The notes beneath the pieces were generated by a model. The model was given only the letters and a program-made list of their open reading frames with translations, did no database searches and was not told where the DNA came from. From Pachysolen tannophilus NRRL Y-2460 (taxonomy: Eukaryota > Ascomycota > Pichiomycetes > Alaninales > Pachysolenaceae), in contig KV454011.1 in NCBI GenBank assembly GCA_001661245.1, positions 1,968,135-2,032,134 of the forward strand: a stretch of DNA of 64,000 nucleotides, written 5' to 3'. Position numbers and translations under genes: made by a program. How positions within the stretch are numbered: the first letter of the stretch is position 1; each line of letters begins with the position of its first letter. Positions 52,317 to 62,239 of the stretch are shown here, one piece after another.

Positions 52317-54527
52317 TTAAACATTTTCTTCTACAATTTCTTGCCAAACCCATTTTCTCCATAGTTCACCACTTTCAATGATGATATTTTCAATGTCTCT
52401 TAAGGCCATTGTTGATTTTTTATGTTTATTCCCCGGTGGTGTCATTGTAAATGGGATTGCAGGTGGTGGTAATTCGGATTCGTTGGTAGTAACGTTTTCA
52501 TTACCACTACTATTAGCACCACTTTTAATTTCATCTTCAAACAATTTTTGAAATCCATCCAATTTCGATGACGATGTCTTATTTAAAAATTCTCTGATTT
52601 CATTTTGTTCCAATTCCAAGATTGCAAATTCTTTTTGTTTTAAAAAAGATAATGAAATAAAAACTATTTGTGTATGAGCATCTAAAGTACTATAAGGAAC
52701 TTCGCTATTGTAATCAGTGATTGGTTTATCATCGGGTGAAGAATTGGATAAATACGACGATTTGTTCAAAGATAACGATGATAATAATGATTTGAGAGAT
52801 TCTCTTCTATTACTACTCTTATTATCCATATTTTCCTTTTTTAATTGTTCCTCGGAATATAATGGGTGCCAATAAATATCTGGACCTAATAAGGTCAATA
52901 TTTCATCATCAATAGATAAATCATCAATTTCTTCTTGTAAATTTGATGTCTTTATATCTTCGTATAATCTCCATCCTAATAACATATCCCAAATTCTACC
53001 TCTATCTAACCTAGACCACACTTTGGCACCACACCATTTTAACCAAAAGATTATCCAATCATCATTCTTAGTTGAAGGCGAATTTAAAATGTCTTCTTCA
53101 GTGAAAAATTGTGAAAGTTCAGGTAAAAGTCTTCGAAGACAATATAACATAAAAGAAATCCTCTCATCTGCAGTGCCTCCTTTGATTGGTAACGTTGCGC
53201 GCAACACATTTAACATGTTTGTGGAAGAAGTTTCTGAAAAATCTTCTTCATTTTCAATCCCATCTTCTTCCACATAATCCCCGGCACTATCGTGTAAAGT
53301 CTCTTGTTCTCCTTTCATCTCTTCTTCTTGTAATTCAGGTTTTGGTTCTGGTGAATGTAAAATCACTAATACTAATCTTTCATAAACTTCTGAAAATGAC
53401 ATATTCTTGAGATGACGATGATGTAATGAATTGTTATTCGTGTTCGATGACGAAACCGAACTGTTATCGTTGGAGATATTATACGAATATGAACGTGATG
53501 GTGATGATAACGCTGTTGATCCAATACCAATGTCTACAGACCTTTGACTTTGGGTTTCGTCAGTTGGGAATGGTTGCTGATAATCATAAAAATCATCATT
53601 TATATTCTTCAATACGGTCCTACCGTATTTTGAAACCTCATCCCTACCACATAGCACATAATTTGTACCAAGTATTGGTGGATACCATTCAGCTAGCCCT
53701 AAAGCAACCCAAGTTAATCCAGAATGATAATTAATTAACGATCCCCATTTTTTGAAAAACTTGAGAATCGAAGACTCTAATATGCTAAAAATGTGTTGTT
53801 CAATTTCATTAAATTCTTCATTTCTTTTGATTTTCTCATTACTGTTCCCATTCCCCGGTACTTTGCCGTTCTCATTATTATTCCCATTTCCATTCCCATT
53901 CCCATTCCCAATATTGTCGTTATCATTAGTGTTATGGCTGTTTCCAACATCTATATAATGATTGCTTCTTTTAAAATACTTTTTCAAATCATGATGAATT
54001 TTTTTCTTTAAATTCTCATTTTCCTTATCTGAATCAACCCCCGCACTTTGTCCATTCTTATCATTATTTTCATCTATATAGTAATTATCATCATCGTCAT
54101 CATCATCACCATCAACTTCCACATCGGGAGTAATATAAGGTTTTAACACAAATGGATGATTTCTAAGTAATAAAGGCCATATCTTACACCTTAAATGAGG
54201 CGGCAACCCACGCTGTCTAGCAATCAAAGCCAATCCAGTAATATTCTTAGTCTCCAAATAATATTCACACAATGCCATTAATTTTGGTTCATCCAAAATA
54301 GAAGCCCTACCTTTATATTTCATCTTTGGATTATTAGTCAAATTCATTGTGTTTGTAGTGGTCGTAGTTGTCGATGTCGATGGTGACGATGCCTGTGATG
54401 AGAAAAATTGCTGATCAACATTTCTCATATCATTTTTAGGAAAAAATGAAGGTGTCAACGATGATAATGGTTGAGTTCGTATTTTTGAAGGTTGAACATT
54501 ATTATCCGAATCCGTTGCCGGCGACAT
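52317..54527 (-). CDS. OCA5: TBC-domain protein Oca5-like
   Basis: 736 codons from the ATG at 54527 (S. cerevisiae Oca5 has 679). Visible TBC (Rab-GAP-like) pieces are GLPPHLRCKIWPLLL (about residues 115-130), HSGLTWVALGLAEWYPPILG in the middle, and WLKWCGAKVWSRLDRGRIWDMLLGWRLY (in two parts, about 500-530). They are separated by Asp-, Asn/Gly- and Ser-rich linkers. The pattern of a split TBC with long inserts is that of Oca5, a cytoplasmic protein tied to oxidant-induced cell-cycle arrest with an ill-defined role. A catalytic Rab-GAP activity is not established. The product ends just before a T-run. Confidence 0.68.
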   Translation of the reverse strand: MSPATDSDNNVQPSKIRTQPLSSLTPSFFPKNDMRNVDQQFFSSQASSPSTSTTTTTTNTMNLTNNPKMKYKGRASILDEPKLMALCEYYLETKNITGLALIARQRGLPPHLRCKIWPLLLRNHPFVLKPYITPDVEVDGDDDDDDDNYYIDENNDKNGQSAGVDSDKENENLKKKIHHDLKKYFKRSNHYIDVGNSHNTNDNDNIGNGNGNGNGNNNENGKVPGNGNSNEKIKRNEEFNEIEQHIFSILESSILKFFKKWGSLINYHSGLTWVALGLAEWYPPILGTNYVLCGRDEVSKYGRTVLKNINDDFYDYQQPFPTDETQSQRSVDIGIGSTALSSPSRSYSYNISNDNSSVSSSNTNNNSLHHRHLKNMSFSEVYERLVLVILHSPEPKPELQEEEMKGEQETLHDSAGDYVEEDGIENEEDFSETSSTNMLNVLRATLPIKGGTADERISFMLYCLRRLLPELSQFFTEEDILNSPSTKNDDWIIFWLKWCGAKVWSRLDRGRIWDMLLGWRLYEDIKTSNLQEEIDDLSIDDEILTLLGPDIYWHPLYSEEQLKKENMDNKSSNRRESLKSLLSSLSLNKSSYLSNSSPDDKPITDYNSEVPYSTLDAHTQIVFISLSFLKQKEFAILELEQNEIREFLNKTSSSKLDGFQKLFEDEIKSGANSSGNENVTTNESELPPPAIPFTMTPPGNKHKKSTMALRDIENIIIESGELWRKWVWQEIVEENV

Positions 54528-55040
54528 TTTAATAATATATCAACCGTTCTTTAATCTTGATCTAGTTCCAACAAAGAAACGTTAAAAGAATAAAAAGACA
54601 AATAACAGGTATATAAACTCCTATTGATAGATAGACTTATATATCCAGCCTGTCTCTTTAATTCTATATATTTTTGATTATATAAATAGTTTCTGTTAAA
54701 TTGTTTAGTACGAAATTTTGGAAAATTTTTTCTTTTTTTTTATGTTTTTTTTTTTATGTTTTTTTTTTCTTTGCTTTTTTGTTGATGTGATTTGAGCAGA
54801 AACAGAAATTTTTAAAAAAAGGTCTTGTGATGAACCACCTAAAAGTGATAAATCAAAGAATAAGATAAATCAAAAGATATTAAGCTTAGGCACAATTGAT
54901 AAGAAGATATATAATGATCAAAATGATCTTTTTGAAAAAACTTGTAATTGCCGAAAACTAGTTGTGGGAGTAAAAAAAAAAAAATAATAATAGTAAACCA
55001 ATTAAAAATCACCAAAAAATAATTAAGAAAAAAAAAAAAA

Positions 55041-55072
55041 TTATATATATATATATATATATAATATATATC
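55041..55072. repeat. (AT)n microsatellite
   Basis: AT dinucleotide tract preceded by an A-run. Confidence 0.9.
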
Positions 55073-55137
55073 CATATATTAATGCTGTAAAAACCCACCA
55101 AAAAAGAAGCAACCCATGAACCAATCTCTCTCTTGTA

Positions 55138-55176
55138 GAAAATAAAAATAAAAATAAAAATAAAATAAAATAAAAA
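55138..55176. repeat. (AAAAT)n low-complexity tract
   Basis: About eight A4-5T units just downstream of the MOH1 stop. Confidence 0.85.
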
Positions 55177-55213
55177 ATTCTCTAAATACTCAAAAAATAA
55201 AAAAAAATAGAAC

Positions 55214-56110
55214 CTAAACCAAAACCATTTCCTCATTTAATAAATTTCTCTCAATGACAAATTTATCAATCTTATATTCCTCTCTTTCATTATCTGTCTT
55301 AACATATTTCCATCCTAAGTTGTAACCACATTGTTTACAATTCAAATCACAAACTTCGTAAGAACCAGTAATCATTTCTTTTTTCTCCAACATTCCCAAT
55401 TTACAATTAATGATTTTATCCACCAAAAAAGCTGGACCTGATTTACCTCTAAAGTTATCACTTATAACTAAAGTTGATAAACAAATATGATTATGACAAT
55501 TTTTACACGTGTACAATGTCTTGATAAAACTATTGCTTCTGCCAATCCCATTTCCAGAACCATATGGTGGGGACTTAATTGTGGCAATCAGTGCGGCCGC
55601 TGCCAGGGCAGATGCTGCAGAACTAGCTGCAGAACTGGCCCCAGAGCTGACCCCAGAGACGGAACCTGGGACGGAACCTTGAGCGGAAAGCTGGGCGGAA
55701 CCGTGGGCGGAAACCGCAAAAGCAGAACTCCTACTACTGCCGCCACTTTCTTCCGCGGAAATAGCGGTTAAAGTACTTGAATCTCTATCCCCATTCGGCA
55801 TCTCTTCATCTTCATATTCGCCATCAGTGGTATATTCTTTAATCTGATCACAACTTCTATTCCGCAGATAAAAAGTAGTGACTATATAACAGTTATTAAG
55901 TGTTTTGTACATTTGCTCCACCTTATAAATATTGCTTCTATCTGTAAAATAATCATTATCATCATCATCATCATCATCATCTATTAGGGTCTTTGATGAC
56001 GATGAGCTAAAAGTCCTCTTATCCTTTTTCTTATTCTTATTCTCAATCAATATATCGTTTGAAGTACGTAAAGCAGTGGTCTTGAAGCAATCCGGGTATA
56101 GCAAGCCCAT
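55214..56110 (-). CDS. MOH1: Yippee-family protein Moh1, with long insertion
   Basis: 298 codons, against 138 in S. cerevisiae Moh1. The N-terminus MGLLYPDCF parallels MGLRYSIYI. The Yippee zinc fold is C-terminal (about residues 198-292): CKNCHNHICLSTLVIS, NFRGKSGPAFLVDK, MITGSYEVCDLNCKQCGYNLGWKY. Its four Cys of two CxxC pairs are intact. Between these parts are about 150 extra residues: an Asp run, then a Ser/Ala/Gly-rich stretch with poly-Ala. Moh1 is linked to stationary-phase survival and to the GID/CTLH ligase as a Yippee subunit; that role is taken from relatives. It is divergent from the formylglutathione hydrolase gene. Confidence 0.85.
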   Translation of the reverse strand: MGLLYPDCFKTTALRTSNDILIENKNKKKDKRTFSSSSSKTLIDDDDDDDDNDYFTDRSNIYKVEQMYKTLNNCYIVTTFYLRNRSCDQIKEYTTDGEYEDEEMPNGDRDSSTLTAISAEESGGSSRSSAFAVSAHGSAQLSAQGSVPGSVSGVSSGASSAASSAASALAAAALIATIKSPPYGSGNGIGRSNSFIKTLYTCKNCHNHICLSTLVISDNFRGKSGPAFLVDKIINCKLGMLEKKEMITGSYEVCDLNCKQCGYNLGWKYVKTDNEREEYKIDKFVIERNLLNEEMVLV

Positions 56111-56681
56111 ACTCGTGGTTCTTAAAAATCACTTATCCAAATCAATCTCAATCAAAAATGATAAATTATCCAATCGACTATAGGCGCTTAAGGGTATCTC
56201 TTATCTACTTATATTTTCAATGTCTCCAATGTTTCTTTTTTACAACTAATTAATCTTCTTAAAATGATATTTACTTGTATTCATACTTATAATATAATAA
56301 TAATAATTACTCAATTACTCACACTTTAACCGTTTTGCCTTAAAACAGTAAGAAATTTTTAAGAAAAAAACAAATTAACCGAAAACGGAAATTTGCCCTA
56401 AAATAAAAATAATGTTCCCAAACGGGTAATAATTACAAATATGAAATAAAAAAAAAAAAAAAGATATTTCCAAATCGGGTATTAATTTTGTGAAAAACCC
56501 AAATCTAGACCTAGTTGCTGTTTCAAGTAACTTGTGATTTGTAATTTCTTTCAGATTTCCTTTTTGAGATGATAAGAGAAAACTTTTTTCCTATTATGGA
56601 AATTATAACCGTTTCCATACATTTCTTTACCAGTTAAAAGTAAGATGAATGGTAAAGCAAACATGTATATAAGTATATAAG

Positions 56682-56713
<32 letters not shown>

Positions 56714-56772
56714 TGGAAATAATTTCAGTTGAAATATTTAGATCTGAGAAGATCAATTGAGTTTGTTTGAGC
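56111..56772. promoter_or_regulatory. Divergent promoter, MOH1 and S-formylglutathione hydrolase
   Basis: 662 bp, AT-rich. It contains an AAACGGGTA and a related AAATCGGGTA (about 56419 and 56473), an A-run near 56448-56462 and an (AT)n at 56682-56710. No gene is seen. Confidence 0.5.
56682..56710. repeat. (AT)n microsatellite
   Basis: AT tract about 60 bp upstream of the S-formylglutathione hydrolase ATG. Confidence 0.9.
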
Positions 56773-57645
56773 ATGAGTTTTACTGTTAATAAGGAAATTG
56801 CCACTTTTGGTGGTAAATTGTTGAAACTATCTCATGAGTCCAAGGCTACTAATACCAAGATGGATGTTAATGTGTACTTACCGGCTCAATACGAGAACGA
56901 TCCATCTGCTACTAAGATTCCTGTTTTACTTTATTTATCAGGACTTGAATGTACTCCAAATAATGCTTCGGAAAAGGCTTTTTGGCAACCATTTGCTAAC
57001 AAGTACGGTTTTGCTGTAGTTTTCCCAGACACTTCTCCAAGAGGTGCTAATGTCGAAGGTGAAGATGAAACTTGGTATTTAGGTACTGCAGCTTCATTCT
57101 ATGTTGATTCTACAACTTCTAAATGGTCCAAGAATTATAAAATGTACTCATATATTAATGATGAATTGCAATCGGAATTGGCAAGTTATTTGACCAAGTT
57201 AGATTTCAATAATATTTCGATTTCTGGTCACTCAATGGGTGGTTATGGTGCTTTAATGATTTTCTTGAAGAATCCTTCAAAATATAAAACAGTTTCTGCT
57301 TTTTCACCAGTGGCAAATGTTCATGATAATAAATGGTCCGAATTATGTTTTGCTAATTATCTCGGTCAAGAAAAATCAAGTTGGGACCAGTACGATATTT
57401 TAAAATTGATTAAATCGTATAATGGACCAACACCTGAAATTTTAATCCATCTTGGTACGAAGGATCCTTTCTTGAATGAATTGAAATCCAAATTGATCTT
57501 GGATGCTTCGAAAGGCACAAAATTTGAAGGAAAAGTTGATTACAATTTTGTAGAAGGTTACGACCATTCTTATTACTATGTTTCTTCGTTTGTTGATGAA
57601 CATGCTAAACATCATGCAAAGTATTTAGGCTTGGCTGATAACTGA
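56773..57645 (+). CDS. S-formylglutathione hydrolase (esterase D)
   Basis: 290 codons from the ATG at 56773, the family length. It is the ortholog class of S. cerevisiae YJL068C. The alpha/beta-hydrolase triad is visible: Ser154 in GHSMGG, Asp231 in LGTKDPF and His265 in GYDHSYYY. The conserved Cys60 in LSGLECTP is also present, as in the yeast enzyme. It hydrolyses S-formylglutathione to formate and glutathione in cytosolic formaldehyde detoxification. It is convergent with the GH85 gene, 110 bp away. Confidence 0.95.
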   Translation: MSFTVNKEIATFGGKLLKLSHESKATNTKMDVNVYLPAQYENDPSATKIPVLLYLSGLECTPNNASEKAFWQPFANKYGFAVVFPDTSPRGANVEGEDETWYLGTAASFYVDSTTSKWSKNYKMYSYINDELQSELASYLTKLDFNNISISGHSMGGYGALMIFLKNPSKYKTVSAFSPVANVHDNKWSELCFANYLGQEKSSWDQYDILKLIKSYNGPTPEILIHLGTKDPFLNELKSKLILDASKGTKFEGKVDYNFVEGYDHSYYYVSSFVDEHAKHHAKYLGLADN

Positions 57646-57755
57646 CTAACAGCTGCTGATATTCCAATTCCACATCTTTGAAAAATAAATCTACAACCAA
57701 AACCACTATATATATGTATTTCGAATTTTTTTTTTTTTTATTGAAAGAATTTTTG

Positions 57756-60152
57756 TTAAATATTTTCTCCAAAAATAAAAGGAATATCATCTCCATATGT
57801 AACTTCTCCAACTCTTGTAACCGTATCAATTCTAACCTTATCACTATTAATGGAATTTGTTTTAAGCAAATTATTTAAAATATTACCAACCTTTTGATGC
57901 TTTTCCTGTTTTTTAAGTAACTCTTTCTTGTAAATTATCCAACTTGGAACTACAGTAGCACCTTTGAATTCATCATTAACAAAAATATTCCAATATAGAG
58001 GTTCTACTTTATCAATATTACTCTCTTTATTCTCGTTGGCCCATTCGATAACTGCGTAGTCTTCAGATCCAAAAGTTTCAATATGCAGGATTTTCTGCAC
58101 TTTATTTACTTTCAACTGTTCAGGATTCTGCATAGATACTACAGATATATCCCCAATCAATAAAGAAAATGATTTCTTTTCCTGCTTTCGTTCTTCTTCG
58201 TCTTCCTTCTCAGAAAAGTTATCACTTATTACACCATTTGATCTAGATGAAACAATCACCCATTCATCATCGACCAAAGGTTCGTCCTCTTTACCCAAGT
58301 TTCCAGAAACCAGTGAAAGCTTTCTCAAATCGTCTTCTTCAGTATATGAACTAGCAAAACTGATATTAACAGACTCTAACATAACATGTTCCACCGATGA
58401 GTGGCTTGGTAATGGAAATTTCTTTTCCACAACTTTCCATCCACCATTATACTTATTTTCTTTGACGTCACTACTATCCAAGCGTATTGGAAGAACTAAT
58501 GATCCTTCTTTTGATCTAGTTATAGATCTAACCCTTCTTTCGATAAAATATTTCACAATAATTTGAAAATAATTTGAATTTGGGTCCAAAGACCCAGAGG
58601 GGAAATCTTTGTATTTGTATGAAACTTTAACTTGTAAATTTGAAGAACATTCTTTGCATATATTGAATAATGGTTTTGGTTGCAGTTGCTTCTGTTGTTG
58701 AATGAGCCTATTTATAAGTTGATTCTTGATTAGAAATTGAGTAGCACCCAAGCTAGAAGAATCTTCAAGTGGTAGATTTACATCTTGAGTAACTTCTAAA
58801 CATGAACCCGATTGGAATGAATCATCAATATTCTTTGTAATTCTTAAGCTGTCATTAAGTTGATCCTGCTTGCGATAACAAATCAAAGGTATTTCAAACT
58901 GTAAATTTCCGTTACACCAACTTTCATTGAAAATTCTTTTACCATTTTCACTAAAAAACTTTCCCTGGCCTTCATTAAAACTACTATAAAATAAAAAATC
59001 GTTTTTAGTGTTTGGAATTTTATAAACAGTTGAATTTTGAGATTGAATAAAAGTATTTATGCTCATTTCCTGTGCAGTCAATCCAATCCAAAATTTTATA
59101 TCCTGTTTTTCAAAATCCAGGGAACCAAAATGTTCGTAAGTCCATGCGGGTGCAAAAATCCCACAATTGGAAATGTATTTAATGATCCAAGAAAGCGCTA
59201 TACTTGTCTCAAATCCGCCGTTACTAAATTTCATTCCCCTTCCCCAAACATCAACTCCAACGTATACATTTTCTTGTGCACCTTTTAAACCCACCAATTC
59301 AATATTTTTTGTTAGATGAGTTTGGTCCCACCAATAATTAGTTAGCAAATTATCAGATGCTCTATATAAATCATAATTTTCATCGGCGATTCCATTAAAA
59401 TACTGAACTCTGTTTAACAGCGGCACGTATGCGTCATACCATATCAATTTTGAGTCTGGGTTTACCAAATGTAATTCGCATTTCAATGAATCAATAAACT
59501 TCACAATATCATAAGATAAATTCTTATCAGAAAACCTTGTCTCTATATTGATTAGCCATCCATCAAACTTATAAACTTTTACTAATTCAACGAGAATCTT
59601 AATATATTTGAAATGAATCCTATCAGAATCTTTAGCAACAAAATCATTACATTCATCCAAAGCTTCCAGTGTATTCCCCTCTATAATGACAGTTCCTAGA
59701 CATCTAATACCGTTTCTATGACACATATTTATCCAACTAACTGGGGGTACACTTATTCTATGATGAGAAAAATATACAAAATCGTCAATTAATGATGGAA
59801 ATTGCAAGAAATATCGTTGCCCTGTCAGATGAGGGAAATACCCCAATGGATTTAAATCTTCTTTATCCTGATAACCACCTTTGAAATCATGGCAAATCAA
59901 TAACTTTGGTCTATATTCCAATTGCATAAAATCTCTAGTATTTGCTCTTTCATATGCAGCTAACCCATCTTTAGCAATTCTGAATTTATCCAAAGCAGAT
60001 GTTTTTGTAGTATTATCCTTTCTGTTATCATACCATTCTTGAGCCTTTTTCAAGTTTGTGAAAAAGATACTAGATAAAGCATCACCATTAACATTGAAAA
60101 ATTTCTGTTTTCCCTTGGGGTCGTTGACAACTTTTTGGTTCTTTCCAGACAT
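57756..60152 (-). CDS. Cytosolic endo-beta-N-acetylglucosaminidase (GH85, ENGase)
   Basis: 798 codons from the ATG at 60152; a longer TTG-started frame reaches 60302 but looks non-coding at the front. The GH85 barrel is clear at residues about 80-400: PKLLICHDFKGGY, VYFSHHRISVPPVSWINMCH, FDGWLINIE with the catalytic pair N202 and E204, and YVGVDVWGRG with WTYEHFG. No signal peptide is seen, which fits the cytosolic enzyme that trims free N-glycans or deglycosylates misfolded glycoproteins by cutting the chitobiose core. The C-terminal half is less conserved with acidic inserts. S. cerevisiae and S. pombe lack this enzyme. Confidence 0.9.
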   Translation of the reverse strand: MSGKNQKVVNDPKGKQKFFNVNGDALSSIFFTNLKKAQEWYDNRKDNTTKTSALDKFRIAKDGLAAYERANTRDFMQLEYRPKLLICHDFKGGYQDKEDLNPLGYFPHLTGQRYFLQFPSLIDDFVYFSHHRISVPPVSWINMCHRNGIRCLGTVIIEGNTLEALDECNDFVAKDSDRIHFKYIKILVELVKVYKFDGWLINIETRFSDKNLSYDIVKFIDSLKCELHLVNPDSKLIWYDAYVPLLNRVQYFNGIADENYDLYRASDNLLTNYWWDQTHLTKNIELVGLKGAQENVYVGVDVWGRGMKFSNGGFETSIALSWIIKYISNCGIFAPAWTYEHFGSLDFEKQDIKFWIGLTAQEMSINTFIQSQNSTVYKIPNTKNDFLFYSSFNEGQGKFFSENGKRIFNESWCNGNLQFEIPLICYRKQDQLNDSLRITKNIDDSFQSGSCLEVTQDVNLPLEDSSSLGATQFLIKNQLINRLIQQQKQLQPKPLFNICKECSSNLQVKVSYKYKDFPSGSLDPNSNYFQIIVKYFIERRVRSITRSKEGSLVLPIRLDSSDVKENKYNGGWKVVEKKFPLPSHSSVEHVMLESVNISFASSYTEEDDLRKLSLVSGNLGKEDEPLVDDEWVIVSSRSNGVISDNFSEKEDEEERKQEKKSFSLLIGDISVVSMQNPEQLKVNKVQKILHIETFGSEDYAVIEWANENKESNIDKVEPLYWNIFVNDEFKGATVVPSWIIYKKELLKKQEKHQKVGNILNNLLKTNSINSDKVRIDTVTRVGEVTYGDDIPFIFGENI

Positions 60153-60621
60153 TATACATTTATAATTTCTAACAATATTCAGACTAACACGCCTATCTGT
60201 AAGAATTTGATATATATGACCTAAAGATTTTAAATTTGATGTGTTTCCTTGAAAACACAGATTAAGCTCTATAAACTCTGATGAATCCGTAATTATGACC
60301 AAATAGTGAGTTATAACTTTAAGAAATGAATCTAACTAATAAAAGATTCAATTGTAGAAAGGTTTATATAGAATTAAAAATAATATAATAATAATTCAAT
60401 TAATTTATGCAGTAGTGTGTATGTACCATTATAATATAAATACTCTAAGCAAGAGGTTTAGCATTTTAATTCGTATACAAAACATTTTTAATAACGGGAA
60501 TTAAATGAACTTTAAAACACAAGCAGATAGATAATTAAGATAAGATTTTGATATATATGAGTATTACTTAAGAGATTTGAGGAGTTTTATATATATATAT
60601 ATATATATATCTTTTTGTTAA
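60153..60621. other. Intergenic, GH85 promoter and RPN10 3' flank
   Basis: 469 bp, AT-rich, with an (AT)n at 60589-60610. No other feature is recognised. Confidence 0.5.
60589..60610. repeat. (AT)n microsatellite
   Basis: AT tract immediately past the RPN10 stop. Confidence 0.9.
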
Positions 60622-61521
60622 CTACTTTGAATCTTCTTGTGCATCTTCCATTTTAGCATCTTCATCTTCCTTATCCTCTTTTTCTTTTTCTTTTTCATTT
60701 TCATTTTCATTTTCATTTTCCTTTTCTTTGTTAGATGACTCCACTCCTTCTTCTTGAATATCTTGTAATTTCTGGTCTTGTTGTTTTGTAGCCTTTTCAC
60801 GATCTTGCTGTTCTCTTTCCTGTCTTGATCTTTCTTCTTCTAAAGATAAACGTAATGCCAACGCCAATTCCGGATCCATATTTGGATCTGCACCCAAATC
60901 GAAAAAATCATCATTTGCACCTGCTTCTCCGCCAAATGCAGCACCTCCATTTTGTAGAATTGGAGAAGATGCAATATGTTCATATAACAATTTAGGACCT
61001 GGTGAAACCGTTAAAAGATGAGAATTATCATCTTTATTAACTATTTCAATAAATTTTTCTAATTTTGAAGTATTTAAACTTTCTTCACCAAAATTTATAA
61101 AATCAACAGCAATATTATTTTTTTTCAATTTTTTTGCTAATTTTTCTAAATCTTTATCTGATTCCGCAATTGGACTAGCAACAAACGCAATCACTCTCTG
61201 ATGTTGTACTTTATTCTGACGATGTTTCAAAACTAATAATGCAACTTGAATACTTGTACTTAAATGCAATTTCCCATCAATATTAACTTCATGTATTCCA
61301 GCCAAGATCCTACCAAAATCTGTAGTCAACGTAGATAAGACTTTAGGTCCATCTCCACCCATTGACATCAAACCAACCGTATTCTCCGGATTCGAATTCG
61401 TCTTTGATTGGAAAATATAATCAACAGAATCCAATTGAGCATCAAATCTTGATGTTAAAAAATCCCCATTTCTTGTATATTCCGAAGAATCTACAAGTAT
61501 CATAGTAGCTTCAAGAACCAT
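60622..61521 (-). CDS. RPN10: 26S proteasome ubiquitin receptor Rpn10
   Basis: 299 codons from the ATG at 61521 (MVLEATMILVDSSEY is the family start; S. cerevisiae has 268). A VWA domain covers residues 1-190 and includes the DSSEY metal-site-like motif, DFGRILAGIHEV and HLSTSIQVALLVLKHRQ. One UIM is present (DPELALALRLSLEEE, about residues 213-227). A Gln/Glu/Lys-rich acidic tail carries repeated Glu-Asn and Glu-Lys codons. It sits at the base/lid interface of the proteasome regulatory particle and captures ubiquitin chains. It is divergent from NBL1, with a PACE-like element upstream. Confidence 0.95.
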   Translation of the reverse strand: MVLEATMILVDSSEYTRNGDFLTSRFDAQLDSVDYIFQSKTNSNPENTVGLMSMGGDGPKVLSTLTTDFGRILAGIHEVNIDGKLHLSTSIQVALLVLKHRQNKVQHQRVIAFVASPIAESDKDLEKLAKKLKKNNIAVDFINFGEESLNTSKLEKFIEIVNKDDNSHLLTVSPGPKLLYEHIASSPILQNGGAAFGGEAGANDDFFDLGADPNMDPELALALRLSLEEERSRQEREQQDREKATKQQDQKLQDIQEEGVESSNKEKENENENENEKEKEKEDKEDEDAKMEDAQEDSK

Positions 61522-61942
61522 GTTGCTACTTAATATATACTTCAATCAATCCCGTAAAACAACAATACCAAACTTTCCTCTATACCTCTTTTGAATCAAT
61601 CCAATCCAAAGACAACAATAAACCAACTTATTCTTATTCTTCTTATACTTCTTATACTTCTTGTTCTTGTTCTTCTTCTTCTTATTCCTAGTATATTTTG
61701 AAGTGGCAATTTCGTCGAAGACAAAAAGGTTCGGTTTTTGTGGTGATGTTACACGACCTGTTTTTCTCTCTCTATGTGTGTATACGATTTGTTTACATTT
61801 TCAATAAGTTTCCTATGGAATTGATACTTTAATTAAAGATCAGGTAAGGTTAGATTGGGGAATAAGGAGGCTATAGCTGGTTCTTGGGTGCTGGTTTTTT
61901 GGTTATTGTTAGTTGTGGAATTGTGGAATTGTGGAATTGAAT
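61522..61942. promoter_or_regulatory. Divergent promoter, RPN10 and NBL1
   Basis: 421 bp. It contains a TTCTTCTTA-rich simple tract (about 61631-61686), a TATATT at 61692-61697, a PACE-like AGTGGCAAT at 61702-61710, and a tandem TGTGGAAT repeated three times directly before NBL1 (about 61914-61937). Confidence 0.55.
61702..61710 (+). promoter_or_regulatory. PACE-like (Rpn4-type) element upstream of RPN10
   Basis: AGTGGCAAT matches GGTGGCAAA at seven of nine bases. It lies about 181 bp before the RPN10 ATG, next to a TATATT (61692-61697). The core GTGGCAA is exact. Confidence 0.4.
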
Positions 61943-62239
61943 ATGGGTGGGAAGAGTGTTCGAAGGTTTACGAAAACTGAAAAAATGCAGTTAATAGAGA
62001 GGTTTGAGATACATTTAAATAATAGAAGAAACATGTTGATAAATCAGACAAAAAATTCGCCGGCAGACATTGAGAATAAGTTGCGAAGAAGGTTAGATAG
62101 AGTGCTCAGGAAGTTGTGGGATGTTAAGATGAAAGATGTGTTGGACCTTGAAAGAGAACAAAAAGTTAATATTGTAAGTCTTATAAAAGACGTTGAAGAG
62201 TATAAAAAATTATCAAGAGATGGTTCAGGAAATGTTTAG
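61943..62239 (+). CDS. NBL1: Borealin-like chromosomal passenger subunit Nbl1
   Basis: 98 codons from the ATG at 61943, within the family's small size (S. cerevisiae Nbl1 has 73). A long helix (QLIERFEIHLNNRRNMLI) is followed by ENKLRRRLDRVLRKLWDVKMKD, the pattern of the Borealin N-terminal domain: R-x-E/R-x-RLNRI-x-x-x-LRKMKM-like. That helix pairs with the INCENP (Sli15) and survivin (Bir1) helices to target Aurora B. The similarity is moderate and the protein is short, so the name is likely but not certain. It is convergent with the sulfite reductase gene. Confidence 0.75.
   Translation: MGGKSVRRFTKTEKMQLIERFEIHLNNRRNMLINQTKNSPADIENKLRRRLDRVLRKLWDVKMKDVLDLEREQKVNIVSLIKDVEEYKKLSRDGSGNV

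Larger units (their letters stand above)
54528..55213. other. Intergenic, OCA5 promoter and MOH1 3' flank
   Basis: 686 bp, very AT-rich: T-runs at about 54731-54770, an (AT)n at 55041-55072 and an (AAAAT)n tract at about 55138-55176. Open frames here are made of these tracts and are not genes. Confidence 0.5.

Noticed and set aside
53752-54011. Hydrophobic plus-strand frames inside OCA5
   Set aside because: They are antisense to the Asn/Gly-rich linker of OCA5 and made of its repeats.
54839-55236. Tyr/Phe/Ile-rich minus-strand frames between OCA5 and MOH1
   Set aside because: They are translations of (AT)n and (AAAAT)n tracts.
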